From NCBI RefSeq assembly GCF_030486405.1, contig NZ_CP129613.1, positions 3,596,001 to 3,660,000 on the forward strand: DNA of 64,000 nucleotides. The letters are read 5' to 3'. The notes under the pieces are model-generated. The model saw only the letters and a program-made list of their open reading frames with translations, was not told the DNA's origin and searched no databases. Of the stretch, positions 45,445-61,999 are shown one piece after another. The DNA is from Mycolicibacterium sp. HK-90. GTDB taxonomy: Bacteria; Actinomycetota; Actinomycetes; Mycobacteriales; Mycobacteriaceae. The position numbers and the translations under genes are program-made. How positions within the stretch are numbered: position 1 is the first letter of the stretch; the number at the start of each line of letters is the position of its first letter.

Positions 45445-46196
45445 GTCCCGCCGCCTACCTGGCCACGACCGGCCGCATTCTGCGCCAACTGGCCGCCGAC
45501 CATCGCAGCGTCGCGATGATCCTCGTGGTACCCAGCCTGATCATCACGCTGATGTACTTCATGTTCCAGAACGCGCCCCACGCGCCGGGACGGCCGACGC
45601 CGTTCAACACCGCCTGCCTGATCATGCTCGGCGTCTTCCCACTGGTCGTGATGTTCCTGATCACCTCGATCACCATGCAGCGCGAACGCGTTTCAGGGAC
45701 CCTCGAGCGCATCCTCACCACACCCCTGCGTCGCTTCGACCTGCTGGCCGCCTATGGCACCGCGTTCTCGGTCGCGGCGGCGGCGCAGGCCACGCTGGCC
45801 TGCATCGTCGCGTTCTGGTTCCTCGGCTTCGACACCGCCGGCAGCCCGATACTGGTGTTCCTGATCGCGATCATCAACGCCGTTCTCGGCGTGGGCCTTG
45901 GCCTGTTGTGCAGCGCGTTCGCCCGGACCGAATTCCAGGCGGTCCAGTTCATGCCGGTGGTGATCGTCCCGCAGCTGCTGTTGTGCGGCATCATCGTGCC
46001 ACGTGCCGCCCTGCCCGATTGGCTGCAGTGGATCAGCAACGTGCTGCCGGCCAGCTACGCGCTCGAAGCCCTGCAGCAGGTCGGCGCATACCCCGAGCCG
46101 ACAGCCATCGCGGTGCGTGACATCGCGATCGTGATCGGATTCGCGATACTGGCACTGGGTCTGGCCGCAGCCACCCTCCGCCGTCGAACTCCGTAG
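45369..46196 (+). CDS. ABC-2 type transporter permease (Rv1686c-like)
   Basis: A membrane subunit with six helices, paired with the preceding ATPase in an exporter, probably for a lipid or drug. The conserved part begins '[20 protein letters not shown]' at 45444, then 'SVAMILVVPSLIITLMYFMF', 'MQRERVSGTLERILTTPLRR' and 'PAALPDWLQWISNVLPASYAL'-type ABC-2 motifs. The only canonical start upstream is ATG 45369, which lies 76 nt inside the ATPase gene and adds 24 non-conserved residues. A CTG at 45441 overlaps the ATPase stop as CTGA and would give a 251-residue protein of the usual length. Confidence 0.85.
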   Translation: MHVPGGSVSHRHPAQRLGRAQPSRLSPAAYLATTGRILRQLAADHRSVAMILVVPSLIITLMYFMFQNAPHAPGRPTPFNTACLIMLGVFPLVVMFLITSITMQRERVSGTLERILTTPLRRFDLLAAYGTAFSVAAAAQATLACIVAFWFLGFDTAGSPILVFLIAIINAVLGVGLGLLCSAFARTEFQAVQFMPVVIVPQLLLCGIIVPRAALPDWLQWISNVLPASYALEALQQVGAYPEPTAIAVRDIAIVIGFAILALGLAAATLRRRTP

Positions 46197-46204
46197 GGGC
46201 CGCC

Positions 46205-46834
46205 GTGACGACCACCAGTACCGATTCCCAGCAGCAACGCAAACGGCCCGGCCGGCCCGCCGGCCCGTCGGACAAACGTGAGCGCATCTTGGCCAGCGCA
46301 CGAGAGTTGTTCGCCCGCAACGGCATCGACAAGACATCGATCCGTGCCATCGCCGCCGACGCCGGGGTTGACGCGGCCCTGGTGCACCACTACTTCGGGA
46401 CCAAGACGCAGTTGTTCGCCGCCGCCATTCACATTCCCATCGATCCGATGACTGTGATCGGGAAGCTGAAAGAAGTGCCGGTCGAGCAGATCGGCCACAC
46501 CCTGCCGTCAATCCTGTTGCCGCTGTGGGATTCCGAGATCGGCAAGGGTTTTGTGGCGACGTTGCGGTCCATCCTGGCCGGCAACGACGTATCGCTGGTG
46601 CGGTCATTCCTCCAGGAAGTCATCATCGGCGAGATCGGACCACGGGTGGACAACCCACCCGGCAGCTCTCGGATCCGCATCCAGTTCGTCGCCTCGCAAC
46701 TGGTCGGAGTCGCGATGGCGCGCTACATCCTGGAACTGGAGCCCTTCGCCACACTGCCGGCCGAACAGATCGTCGAGACCATCGCGCCCACCCTGCAGCG
46801 GTACCTCACGGGTGACTTACCCGGACTCGCCTGA
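46205..46834 (+). CDS. TetR-family regulator of the ABC exporter (Rv1685c-like)
   Basis: A 209-residue regulator. The helix-turn-helix is 'TSIRAIAADAGVDAALVHHYF' at about residues 43-63, preceded by a basic N-terminal arm (QQQRKRPGRPAG). 'GTKTQLFAAAI' is the usual helix 4. It follows the permease after 8 nt, so the operon encodes its own repressor. GTG 46205. Its end overlaps the convergent Trm112 gene by 18 nt. Confidence 0.9.
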   Translation: MTTTSTDSQQQRKRPGRPAGPSDKRERILASARELFARNGIDKTSIRAIAADAGVDAALVHHYFGTKTQLFAAAIHIPIDPMTVIGKLKEVPVEQIGHTLPSILLPLWDSEIGKGFVATLRSILAGNDVSLVRSFLQEVIIGEIGPRVDNPPGSSRIRIQFVASQLVGVAMARYILELEPFATLPAEQIVETIAPTLQRYLTGDLPGLA

Positions 46835-47038
46835 CCCGGCCAGCTTCAGCAGCCGCTCGTGCTCGGCGTCGTCGTCGATGGCCACGGCCTCGTCGACCAG
46901 CAGAACCGGGATGCCGTCCTCGATCCGGTAGGCCCGTCGCAACCGGGGGTTGTAGAGCCAGTCCGTTCCGGCGAGCAGCAGCGGCCCGCGGTCCTGCGGG
47001 CAGACCAGGATGCTCAGAAGCTTGTCGTCGACCACCAC
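46817..47038 (-). CDS. Trm112 family protein (Rv1684-like)
   Basis: A 73-residue protein of the Trm112/UPF0434 family. The N-terminus is 'LLSILVCPQDRGPLLLAGTD' and the core 'LYNPRLRRAYRIEDGIPVLL' followed by VDEA. In eukaryotes and archaea Trm112 is a hub activating methyltransferases; the bacterial role is less clear. Only one Cys of the usual zinc site remains, so it probably does not bind zinc. Two GTG codons compete for the start (47038, 47035). Confidence 0.85.
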   Translation of the reverse strand: MVVDDKLLSILVCPQDRGPLLLAGTDWLYNPRLRRAYRIEDGIPVLLVDEAVAIDDDAEHERLLKLAGSGESG

Positions 47039-47044
47039 GTGAAG

Positions 47045-47566
47045 CTAGCCCAGCGGGATCTGGATGCCACCACTAGGGCCGGGCTGCGTCCCGCCGCCGG
47101 GAATCGGAGCGATGCCCGCCGGGAACTGGCCGACCCCGGGATTGATCACACCGGGCTGCGTAACCTGCGCGTTCGCCTGAGCCTGAAGCTTGCGCTGATA
47201 CGACAGCGTGCTCTTGAGCGCGTTGATCAGCGGGACCTGGTTGGGACGCTTGTCGAGCGCCTCGGTGATGGCTTCGCGGTTGGCGTTCGACGGCTTGTAA
47301 CCCTGCTGACGCAGCTTCAGGATGTCGTGGATCAGCGTCGAGATCTGACCACCGCCCTCGCCGGTGTCGTAATCCTGGGCGATGATCGACAGCGCTTCGT
47401 CGGCGGTCATCTGCGGTGCCTCGGTCGCGTCGGCCGCAGGTGTCGGCTCGGCGGGATCGGCGGCGGCCGTCGGCGCACCCACGCCCACCAGCAGCCCGAG
47501 CACCAGCGCCCCGCCCGTCACCGATGCGGTGACGACCCGACGCCAGCCTTCAACACCCGATGTCAT
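47045..47566 (-). CDS. Secreted hypothetical protein
   Basis: A 173-residue exported protein. ATG 47566 has GGAGG about 6 nt upstream. A Sec signal peptide (VVTASVTGGALVLGLLVGVG, cleavage probably after TAAA) is followed by a Pro/Ala linker. Then comes a helical domain of about 90 residues (MTADEALSIIAQDYDTGEGG ... LIHDILKLRQQGYKPS) and a Gly/Pro-rich tail. I do not recognise a catalytic motif. It lies between the Rv1683-type gene and the Trm112 gene, on the same strand. Confidence 0.7.
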   Translation of the reverse strand: MTSGVEGWRRVVTASVTGGALVLGLLVGVGAPTAAADPAEPTPAADATEAPQMTADEALSIIAQDYDTGEGGGQISTLIHDILKLRQQGYKPSNANREAITEALDKRPNQVPLINALKSTLSYQRKLQAQANAQVTQPGVINPGVGQFPAGIAPIPGGGTQPGPSGGIQIPLG

Positions 47567-47632
47567 CGATCCTCCAGTCGTTCGCCGTCTGCCGGAGCGT
47601 AACAGCGCATTCCCGGCCCGGCACCTCGTCGA

Positions 47633-50626
47633 CTACGGCGACTCCGGCTCGTCGTCGGATGCACCGGCGACGAGTTCGGCCCGGCTGGCCGCAGTCAGTT
47701 TCTTGTACGTACCTGTATCGGCATCGAGGTACCAGCAGTTACGCCGGCCCGGTTTCGGGATTCCCGCGGCCCGCAGCGGACCGATCAGCGGGCGGTACGA
47801 CGCGCCGAGTTCCATGTCGGCCACCACGTGCACCACGTCGGGTGGATTGCCCGCGGCGAGTTCGTCCAGAGCGTGCGACAGATCGGCCGTCGGGACACTG
47901 CCGCCGGGACGCAGCGCCAGCGCCGTGACCGCCAACTGCCGGCCGCCCTCCTCGACGCCGTAGGTGACCGACATGTCGACCGCGTCCAGGCGGCCGACGG
48001 CGTCGTTGACACTGGTCGCGAAGACCGGTCCCCGTTCGGTACGGATCACCGCCCCGCGGTTGTCGACCAGCCAGTAGTCGCCGTCCTCGTCGCGCCGGAA
48101 CAGGAACTCGGTGGACACCCAGGTGTCGGCCGGAGCGAACACGCCGCGTTTGACCACGGCGGTCGGATCGACCGGGCCGCGCGGGTGGGCCAGCAGCACA
48201 CCGACCTCGTTGGGCTCGGCCTTGCGCACGAAGCCTTGCTCGTCCTCGAGGATCAGGTCGTCGTCGGCGTCATAGGCCGCCAGTTCGACGGTGCCGCTGC
48301 CGGGCAGCGGACGCCCCTTGCTACCGATCTTGGCGCCGGAGACGTTGGCCAGCACCGCCTGTCCGTCCGTGGTCGCGAAGAATTCCACGACGTGGGCCGG
48401 CTCGAACACGTCGACCACGCGCTTCCACAGCCCGGCGGGCATGCCGGAGCCGATGAACAACCGGACCGGGTGACTGCCGGTCAGCGAGAACGACGGATCG
48501 TCGATGACCTCACGCAGCATGGCCCAGGTGTAGGACACCACGGTGACGCCGTACTGGCGGATCTCCTGAAGGAAACGGTCGGGCTGCAGCCCGCGGGACA
48601 GCGCGATCCGCGAGCCGCCGACCACCGCACCGCCGAGGCTGACCAGCAGACCCGATTGGTGGTGCAGCGGGGTGAGGCAGTAGACCGTGTCACCGCGGCC
48701 CAGGTTGGCCGCCGATGCGGTGCCGAACGCCGAGAGTGCCCACCGGAAATTCGTGATCTGCCGGGCCACGAGCTCACCGCCGACCTCGCTGAAGGCGACG
48801 AAGGCCAGGTCGCGGGCCAGGCCGGGGTTGGGCCGGTACCAGCCGGGCAACTCGACGACGTCGGGGTCGATCTTCTCCATGTCGATGATCGAATCGACGT
48901 CGTCGTACTGCTCCAGGTGCAGATCACGGCTCTCGCCGCCGCCGAGAACCAGCACCCGGGTGTCCAGCTCTCGGGCCACCGCGAGGTGGCCCGGGTCGGC
49001 GATGATCTCGGACACGCCGCCGAGTCGGGCCGCCTCGGCCAGATCCGCCTCGGGCAACAGCACGGCCACCGCGCCCAGCCGCGACAGCGCGGCGATCGCC
49101 ACCAGCGCGCTGGGTCGGGTGTCCATCAGGACACCGACCCGGGCGCCCTGGCGCACCCCGACGTCGATCAGGCCGCGCACCACGTTGTTGATCCGGCGGT
49201 CCACCGCCTCATAGGTGTGCACCCGGCCGTCGAACAGCAGCGCCTCGCCGTTGGGTGCGCTGCGCGCCTGCTCGCTCATGATCCGGCCGAGCGAAATCCG
49301 GGTGTGGTCGTTGACCTGACCCAACCGGGCCAGCCGGGGCAGCGTGCGAGCGGTCTCGATGACCAGCGTCCGGGCGTTCTTGTTGGCCGCCACCAACGCG
49401 TCGGCAGCTGAGCGGGCCACTCCGAACGCCATCTCGGTGGCCGCGGTGGCGCCGTGGGTGACGCGGGTGGAGAACGACACCCCGCCCTCCGGGTGATCCG
49501 CCGGCTGCGATTCCATCGGGACGACGCCTTCCGGCATCTGCTCCCCGCCAAGCCATTTCACCCATTGTGCAACCGTCGGCCAGGTCTGTGTGGAGGCCTT
49601 GGAACCCACAACCAGCCCGAAATGTCCTGCGCGGATCAGGTATTCGTAGACATCGGCATCGGGGGCGGCCCGCTTGATGCCGCGCACCGCGGCCGGCTGA
49701 CCGATGTCGTCGACCTCGCCGACGACCGCGAGGATCGGGCAGTCGATGTCGGACAGGGTGACCAGGTCACCGTGGACGGAGAAACCGCCGGTGATCATCC
49801 GGTTGTGCGCGATGAACTGCTTGAGCAGCTCGGAGATCGCGGGACCGGACCACGCGATCCAGCCCTCCGAAGACAGGAACCGCCGCTGCTGTTCGCGCGG
49901 GAGCAGGGCCTCCCGATCGTGCAGCTGACGCAGGAACTCGAGGCGCGACTGCGCGGTCTTGATCGGGTCGAGCATCTGAAAACCGGTGCGGGCCAACCAC
50001 CCCGGGATGTCGATACGACTGAACACGTGATCGGCCATGAAATCCGCCGCACCCGCGGCGACTCCGGCCGGGAGGTTCATCGGCAGCGCCGCCAGGGTGT
50101 CCACCGGGGAGCCGAAGGCGATGATGCTGGCCAGATCCTTGGAGCGCCGGTACGCCGCGGCCTGATAGGCGAACATCCCGCCCTGCGAGTAACCGGCGAG
50201 GTGCACGTCGCAACCGGTGACCTCTTTGACGACGTCGATTGCCTCGGACAACCCCACCACGTGGTCGGCGAGGTTGCGCTGCATGCCGCCCTCGACCTTG
50301 TCCGGCGAGCCGAAGTCGATCACCCATGGGTCGATGCCCGCGGCGTGCAGGATGCCGACGGCGCCGTCGTCGCGCGTGACGTCCCACATGTCGGCCGACA
50401 TCATCATCGGGTGCACCATCAACACCGGTGGGCGTGGGTTCTGCGCGCCCGGGCGGACGTCCGGCGGGAAGTACCGCCGCAGGCGGTACATCGGCACGCT
50501 CTGGATGATCTGGAAGGGCGACGGGACCGCGCCGGTCTCCAGGCCGCCGTAGCGCAGCACCTCCAGGCCGTTCTGCGCGGTTGCCAGCAACCGCTCGACC
50601 GGTTTGGTCACTGCCGAGAAATCCAC
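47633..50626 (-). CDS. Bifunctional alpha/beta hydrolase - acyl-CoA synthetase-like protein (Rv1683-type)
   Basis: A 997-residue fusion. The first about 360 residues are a PHA-synthase/lipase-like alpha/beta hydrolase with nucleophile Ser147 in 'LAGYSQGGMFAYQAA', an acid in 'VVGEVDDIGQPAA' and the His in 'IRAGHFGLVVG'. Residues about 430-970 are an adenylate-forming domain, but the usual ATP loop (TSGTTGxPK) reads 'VAFSEVGGELVARQ', so activity is doubtful. M. tuberculosis Rv1683 is linked to triacylglycerol droplets. GTG 50626 was chosen because GGGGAG lies 7 nt upstream; GTG 50641 is the outer alternative. It may act on storage lipids. Confidence 0.85.
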   Translation of the reverse strand: MDFSAVTKPVERLLATAQNGLEVLRYGGLETGAVPSPFQIIQSVPMYRLRRYFPPDVRPGAQNPRPPVLMVHPMMMSADMWDVTRDDGAVGILHAAGIDPWVIDFGSPDKVEGGMQRNLADHVVGLSEAIDVVKEVTGCDVHLAGYSQGGMFAYQAAAYRRSKDLASIIAFGSPVDTLAALPMNLPAGVAAGAADFMADHVFSRIDIPGWLARTGFQMLDPIKTAQSRLEFLRQLHDREALLPREQQRRFLSSEGWIAWSGPAISELLKQFIAHNRMITGGFSVHGDLVTLSDIDCPILAVVGEVDDIGQPAAVRGIKRAAPDADVYEYLIRAGHFGLVVGSKASTQTWPTVAQWVKWLGGEQMPEGVVPMESQPADHPEGGVSFSTRVTHGATAATEMAFGVARSAADALVAANKNARTLVIETARTLPRLARLGQVNDHTRISLGRIMSEQARSAPNGEALLFDGRVHTYEAVDRRINNVVRGLIDVGVRQGARVGVLMDTRPSALVAIAALSRLGAVAVLLPEADLAEAARLGGVSEIIADPGHLAVARELDTRVLVLGGGESRDLHLEQYDDVDSIIDMEKIDPDVVELPGWYRPNPGLARDLAFVAFSEVGGELVARQITNFRWALSAFGTASAANLGRGDTVYCLTPLHHQSGLLVSLGGAVVGGSRIALSRGLQPDRFLQEIRQYGVTVVSYTWAMLREVIDDPSFSLTGSHPVRLFIGSGMPAGLWKRVVDVFEPAHVVEFFATTDGQAVLANVSGAKIGSKGRPLPGSGTVELAAYDADDDLILEDEQGFVRKAEPNEVGVLLAHPRGPVDPTAVVKRGVFAPADTWVSTEFLFRRDEDGDYWLVDNRGAVIRTERGPVFATSVNDAVGRLDAVDMSVTYGVEEGGRQLAVTALALRPGGSVPTADLSHALDELAAGNPPDVVHVVADMELGASYRPLIGPLRAAGIPKPGRRNCWYLDADTGTYKKLTAASRAELVAGASDDEPESP

Positions 50627-50766
50627 TAGCCCGCTCCCCACATCACGACTCGCCCCGACCCCCGATTGACGTGGTCATCATGGCACAACAGCTACCCACT
50701 CCCGATGTGATCACCCCGACGCCGGCAGCGGCCGCGGGCGATGCCGGTGTCGCGGCCGCCAAACGA

Positions 50767-50772
50767 TAGGGT
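50767..50772 (+). promoter_or_regulatory. -10 element for a leaderless ABC-F mRNA
   Basis: TAGGGT fits TANNNT and ends 8 nt before ATG 50781; no ribosome binding site is visible, so a leaderless transcript is likely. Confidence 0.5.
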
Positions 50773-50780
50773 CGGCGGCG

Positions 50781-52562
50781 ATGGCTCACCTGCTCGGGGG
50801 CGAAACCCTGCATCTGGAATACCCCACCGGGGTGGTGTTCGACTCGGTCACCGTCGGCGTCAGCGAAGGCGACCGGATCGGCATCGTCGGCCGCAACGGC
50901 GACGGAAAGTCCACGCTGCTCGGCATGCTCACCGGCCGGATCGCCCCGCATGCGGGGCGGGTGACCCGGCGCAGCGGGCTGAGGGTGGGATCGCTGGATC
51001 AGACCGACACGCTCGACCCCACTCATACCGTGGGCTGGTCTCTGGTCGGAGACCGTCCCGAGCACGAATGGGCCGGCGACGCCCGGATCCGGGACGTCAT
51101 CGGCGGTTTGGTCGCCGACCTCCCGTTCGATGCACCCATTGCGACGCTTTCGGGTGGCCAGCGCCGACGGGTGCAACTGGCCACGCTGCTGATCGACGAC
51201 TGGGACGTCATCGCGCTGGACGAGCCGACCAACCATCTCGACATCCAGGGCATCACCTGGTTGGCCGATCACATCAAGCAGCGGTGGGCGCGCGGCGCCG
51301 GCGGGCTGCTGTTGATCACCCACGACCGCTGGTTCCTCGACGAGGTCGCGACCACCACCTGGGAGGTGCACGACCGGATCGTGGAGCCGTTCGAGGGCGG
51401 CTACGCGGCGTACGTGCTGCAGCGGGTGGAACGTGACCGCCAGGCCGCCTCGATCGAGGCCAAGCGGCAGAACCTGATGCGCAAGGAGTTGGCCTGGCTG
51501 CGTCGCGGTGCGCCGGCCCGGACGTCCAAACCGAAGTTCCGTATCGACGCGGCCAACGCCCTGATCTCGGATGTCCCGCCACTGCGCAACACCGTGGAAT
51601 TGTCCCGGCTGGCCACCGCCAGACTCGGAAAGGACGTCATCGATCTGCTCGACGTGTCGGTGACCTACCCGGGTTCGGACCGAGAAGTGTTGCGCGACAT
51701 CGAGTGGCGCATCGGCCCCGGTGAGCGCACCGGGATCGTCGGGGCGAACGGGGCGGGCAAATCCACCCTGCTGGGTCTGATCGCCGGGACCGTCACCCCG
51801 ACCAGCGGGCGGGTCAAACGCGGTAAGACCGTGCGCCTTTCGATCCTGGACCAGCAGTCCAGTGAACTGGACGCGGTGGCCGGGGACATGGTGCGCGAGG
51901 TCGTCGGACGGCTGCAGACCAGCTACCAGATCGACGGCAAGGACCTCACCCCGGCGCAGCTGCTGGAGCGGTTGGGTTTCGCCCGCGACCAACTCTCGAC
52001 CCGCGTCGGTGAGCTGTCCGGTGGGCAACGCCGCCGGCTGCAGCTGATGCTGGTGGTGCTGTCGGAGCCCAACGTCCTGGTGCTCGACGAGCCCACCAAC
52101 GACGTGGACACCGACATGCTGACGGCTACCGAGGATCTCCTGGATTCCTGGCCCGGAACGCTGATCGTGGTGTCGCACGACCGGTACCTGCTGGAGCGCG
52201 TGACCGATCAGCAGTACGCGATCCTCGACGGCAGGCTGCGACATCTGCCCGGCGGGGTCGACGAATATCTGCGGCTGTCGGCGGCCGCTCCCCCGACCGC
52301 GCCAGTGTCACGCATCGAGACGGTTCCCGCACCAGGGCTGTCCGGCGCTGAGCTCCGCAACGTCGAGAAAGAGATCGCCTCGATCGACCGCTCGCTGGCC
52401 AAACTGGCCGACCGGATCTCCGCCAAGCACGACGAGCTCGCCGCCTACGACCAGGCCGACCACGTCGGCCTGGGCCGGCTCACCGGTGAACTGCGCGAGC
52501 TGGAATCGCAGGTCGCCGATTTCGAAGCACGTTGGATGGAGTTGTCCGAACAGCTGGAATAG
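50781..52562 (+). CDS. ABC-F family ATP-binding protein (Uup/EttA-like)
   Basis: A 593-residue soluble protein with two ABC ATPase domains and no membrane segment. Walker A motifs are 'GRNGDGKST' at 37-45 and 'GANGAGKST' near 328; both signatures are LSGGQRRR, with Walker B 'VIALDEPTNHLDI' and 'VLVLDEPTNDVDT'. The linker between them (EAKRQNLMRKELAWLRRG) is the ribosome-binding P-site-tRNA motif region. The C-terminus is a coiled coil (ELRNVEKEIASIDRSLAKLA) as in Uup. It probably acts on stalled or initiating ribosomes; some relatives give ribosome-protection resistance. Divergent from the Rv1683-type gene. Confidence 0.92.
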   Translation: MAHLLGGETLHLEYPTGVVFDSVTVGVSEGDRIGIVGRNGDGKSTLLGMLTGRIAPHAGRVTRRSGLRVGSLDQTDTLDPTHTVGWSLVGDRPEHEWAGDARIRDVIGGLVADLPFDAPIATLSGGQRRRVQLATLLIDDWDVIALDEPTNHLDIQGITWLADHIKQRWARGAGGLLLITHDRWFLDEVATTTWEVHDRIVEPFEGGYAAYVLQRVERDRQAASIEAKRQNLMRKELAWLRRGAPARTSKPKFRIDAANALISDVPPLRNTVELSRLATARLGKDVIDLLDVSVTYPGSDREVLRDIEWRIGPGERTGIVGANGAGKSTLLGLIAGTVTPTSGRVKRGKTVRLSILDQQSSELDAVAGDMVREVVGRLQTSYQIDGKDLTPAQLLERLGFARDQLSTRVGELSGGQRRRLQLMLVVLSEPNVLVLDEPTNDVDTDMLTATEDLLDSWPGTLIVVSHDRYLLERVTDQQYAILDGRLRHLPGGVDEYLRLSAAAPPTAPVSRIETVPAPGLSGAELRNVEKEIASIDRSLAKLADRISAKHDELAAYDQADHVGLGRLTGELRELESQVADFEARWMELSEQLE

Positions 52563-53441
52563 CTACCCGAACACCCGCTCGAGGAATGCGACCTGGTCGG
52601 CGACGACCCGTCGCCGCACGTCGTCGACGTAGAAATCGAAGTGGTTGACGGGGTATTCGAGCAGTTCACCCCGCGGTGCCGCCTCGGCCAGCGCGCTGAC
52701 CTTGTCCGGCGTGGTCTCGGCGTCCTCGGTGCCCATGCACACCAGCACCGGGCACGTCACCTGCCGCGCGAAATCGATTGGGCGGTAACGCATCATCTCG
52801 ATGAGAGCGCGAGGCGCAACCTGGTTGCGCCAGGTCGGACTGGCCATCCCGGCGATGGTCTGCTGCGCACTGTCTCCGGTCATCACCGCCAGCTCGTCCG
52901 GCGCGCCGACCGCGGCGATATACCGCGGCGGAAGGTGCAGCCGGCCGCGCCCCCAGTCCTCGGCCATCACCGCGAGCAGGCGCAGGGTGGACAGGGTTGA
53001 GCGTCCTTCGACGCGCCGGGGAAATCCGTTGAACGGGATCTGGGCGATCACGGCGGCGACCTCGTGGTCGCGGGCCGCCGCGGCCATCACATGCCCGCCT
53101 CCGAGCGAGGTGCCCCACAACACGATGCGCGCGGGGTCCACGCCGTCGAGACCGCGGGCGCACGCCACCGCTGCCGCGATGTCGTCCAGTTGGCCCTCGA
53201 TGTTCACCACCTGTCGGGGATGCCCGCCGCTCTCGCCGAGACCGCGGTAGTCGAAGGTCAGGGTATGGAACCCGGCGGCGGCGAAGTCCTCGGCATTGGC
53301 CCGCAATGCCGGGGTGTCCTGGGTGCCGCCGAAGCCCGCGCACAGCACCACACAGGGTGCGGGCCGGTGGTCGGATGCCCGCAGGTACCCGACGCAGCGA
53401 TCGCCGTCGACATCGAAGCTGACTTGGTGCGCCACGATCAC
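52563..53441 (-). CDS. Alpha/beta hydrolase
   Basis: A 292-residue hydrolase. 'CVVLCAGFGGTQDTPALRAN' contains the oxyanion region, 'VLWGTSLGGGHVMAAAARDH' the nucleophile Ser in G-T-S-L-G, 'VCMGTEDAETTPDKVSALA' the acid, and 'YPVNHFDFYVDDVRRRVVAD' the His. This resembles the dienelactone hydrolase or FrsA-like esterases. The substrate is unknown. GTG 53441 was used; another GTG lies two codons later. It abuts the ABC-F gene tail to tail. Confidence 0.85.
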   Translation of the reverse strand: MIVAHQVSFDVDGDRCVGYLRASDHRPAPCVVLCAGFGGTQDTPALRANAEDFAAAGFHTLTFDYRGLGESGGHPRQVVNIEGQLDDIAAAVACARGLDGVDPARIVLWGTSLGGGHVMAAAARDHEVAAVIAQIPFNGFPRRVEGRSTLSTLRLLAVMAEDWGRGRLHLPPRYIAAVGAPDELAVMTGDSAQQTIAGMASPTWRNQVAPRALIEMMRYRPIDFARQVTCPVLVCMGTEDAETTPDKVSALAEAAPRGELLEYPVNHFDFYVDDVRRRVVADQVAFLERVFG

Positions 53442-53467
53442 GACGGTACGCGAGCCGGTGCCCTCGG

Positions 53468-56201
<2,734 letters not shown>

Positions 56202-56227
56202 GTGAGCAGTCTCCTTTTACTTCAGCT

Positions 56228-56704
56228 CTATTTAAGGTTCTCGAAGGTGCTGGCGAGCTCGGCTCCGGTCATCGGATCCCGCGCCACCACCAGGATGGTG
56301 TCGTCTCCGGCGATGGTGCCGACCACGTACGGCAAGGCAGCGCGGTCGATCGCGCTGGCCAGGTAGTGCGCGGCCCCGGGCGGGGTGCGCAGCACGGCAA
56401 GGTTAGCGCTGGCGTCGGTCGATACCAGCAACTCCCCCAACAACCGGGTCAGCCGCTCGGTGCCGCCGGACACCCCGCGCACCGGGCTGCCGTCCTCGGG
56501 CACCACGTATACGCCGACGCCGCCGTCGGCGCCGCGCAGTTTGACCGCGCCGAGTTCCTCCAGGTCACGCGACAACGTGGCCTGGGTGACCTCGATGCCC
56601 TCCTGCCCCAGCAGGGCGGCCAGTTCGGTCTGGCTGCTCACCTGCCTGGCCGACAGCAGGGCGACGATGCGGGCCTGGCGCCCGGCACGGGTGGGTGCGC
56701 TCAT
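56228..56704 (-). CDS. argR: Arginine repressor ArgR
   Basis: A 158-residue regulator with an N-terminal winged helix ('[20 protein letters not shown]', '[13 protein letters not shown]') and a C-terminal arginine-binding oligomerisation domain with '[16 protein letters not shown]'. With arginine it binds ARG boxes; two overlapping boxes are found upstream of argC at the head of this operon. It lies within the operon between argF and argG, as in M. tuberculosis (Rv1657). Confidence 0.96.
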   Translation of the reverse strand: MSAPTRAGRQARIVALLSARQVSSQTELAALLGQEGIEVTQATLSRDLEELGAVKLRGADGGVGVYVVPEDGSPVRGVSGGTERLTRLLGELLVSTDASANLAVLRTPPGAAHYLASAIDRAALPYVVGTIAGDDTILVVARDPMTGAELASTFENLK

Positions 56705-56711
56705 CGGTGTG

Positions 56712-58812
<2,101 letters not shown>

Positions 58813-58816
<4 letters not shown>

Positions 58817-59687
58817 GGGTTCACCACCTTGGTTCCGGTTCCTTCATCGGTGAAAAGCTCGACGAGCACACAGTGTTCGACGCGGCCGTCGATCACGTGG
58901 GCGCTCGGCACGCCGCCTTCCACCGCCCGCAGACAGGCCTCGATCTTGGGCACCATGCCCGATTCGAGCTTGGGCAGCAGCTGGGTCAGGGCCGCCGTGT
59001 CGATCTCGGTGACCAGCGAGGAGCGGTCGGGCCAGTCGGTGTAGAGGCCCTCCACATCGGTGAGCATGACGAGCTTCTCGGCACCCAGTGCTTCGGCCAG
59101 GGCCGCGGCCGCGGTATCGGCGTTGATGTTGTGCACCACACCGTCGACATCGGGTCCGATGGTCGAGACCACCGGAATACGCCCTGCGGTAATGAGATCC
59201 ATGATGGATTCGGCGTTGACGTACTCCACGTCGCCGACCAGCCCGATGTCGGTGGCCACTCCGTCGACCGTGACGCTGCGCCGGACCGCGGTGAACAGGT
59301 GTGCGTCCTCACCGGTGAGGCCGACCGCGTAGGGCCCGTGGGCGTTGATCAGATTGACCAGTTCGCGGCCCACCTGCCCGAACAGCACCATGCGTGCCAC
59401 GTCGAGCACCTCGGGCGTGGTCACCCGGAAGCCGCCCTTGAAATCGCCTGCGATGCCGAGCCGTTTGAGCATGGCACTGATCTGCGGGCCGCCGCCGTGC
59501 ACCACGACGGGCTTGATCCCGCAGTTGCGCAGGAACACCATGTCGGCGGCGAAGGCCGCCTTGAGGGTGTCATCGGTCATGGCGTTGCCGCCGTACTTGA
59601 CGACGACGATCTGGCCGTGCAGCTGCTTGAGCCACGGCAGCGCCGAGGCGAGCACCTGGGCCTTGACGCTCCGGTCGATGGCTTGGC

Positions 59688-59691
<4 letters not shown>
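58813..59691 (-). CDS. argB: N-acetylglutamate kinase
   Basis: A 292-residue amino-acid kinase. '[12 protein letters not shown]' and '[19 protein letters not shown]' bind ATP and acetylglutamate; '[20 protein letters not shown]' is the nucleotide loop, and an N-terminal helix of about 25 residues ([20 protein letters not shown]) matches arginine-inhibited hexameric forms. ATG 59691 overlaps the argJ stop (ATGA); the frame extends far upstream within argJ but is not coding there. Confidence 0.97.

Positions 59692-61999
<2,308 letters not shown>

Noticed and set aside
50680..50769. 29-codon plus-strand frame MAQQLPTPDVITPTPAAAAG... in the divergent gap before the ABC-F gene
   Set aside because: No ribosome binding site, low-complexity sequence, and it overlaps the promoter region of the ABC-F gene.
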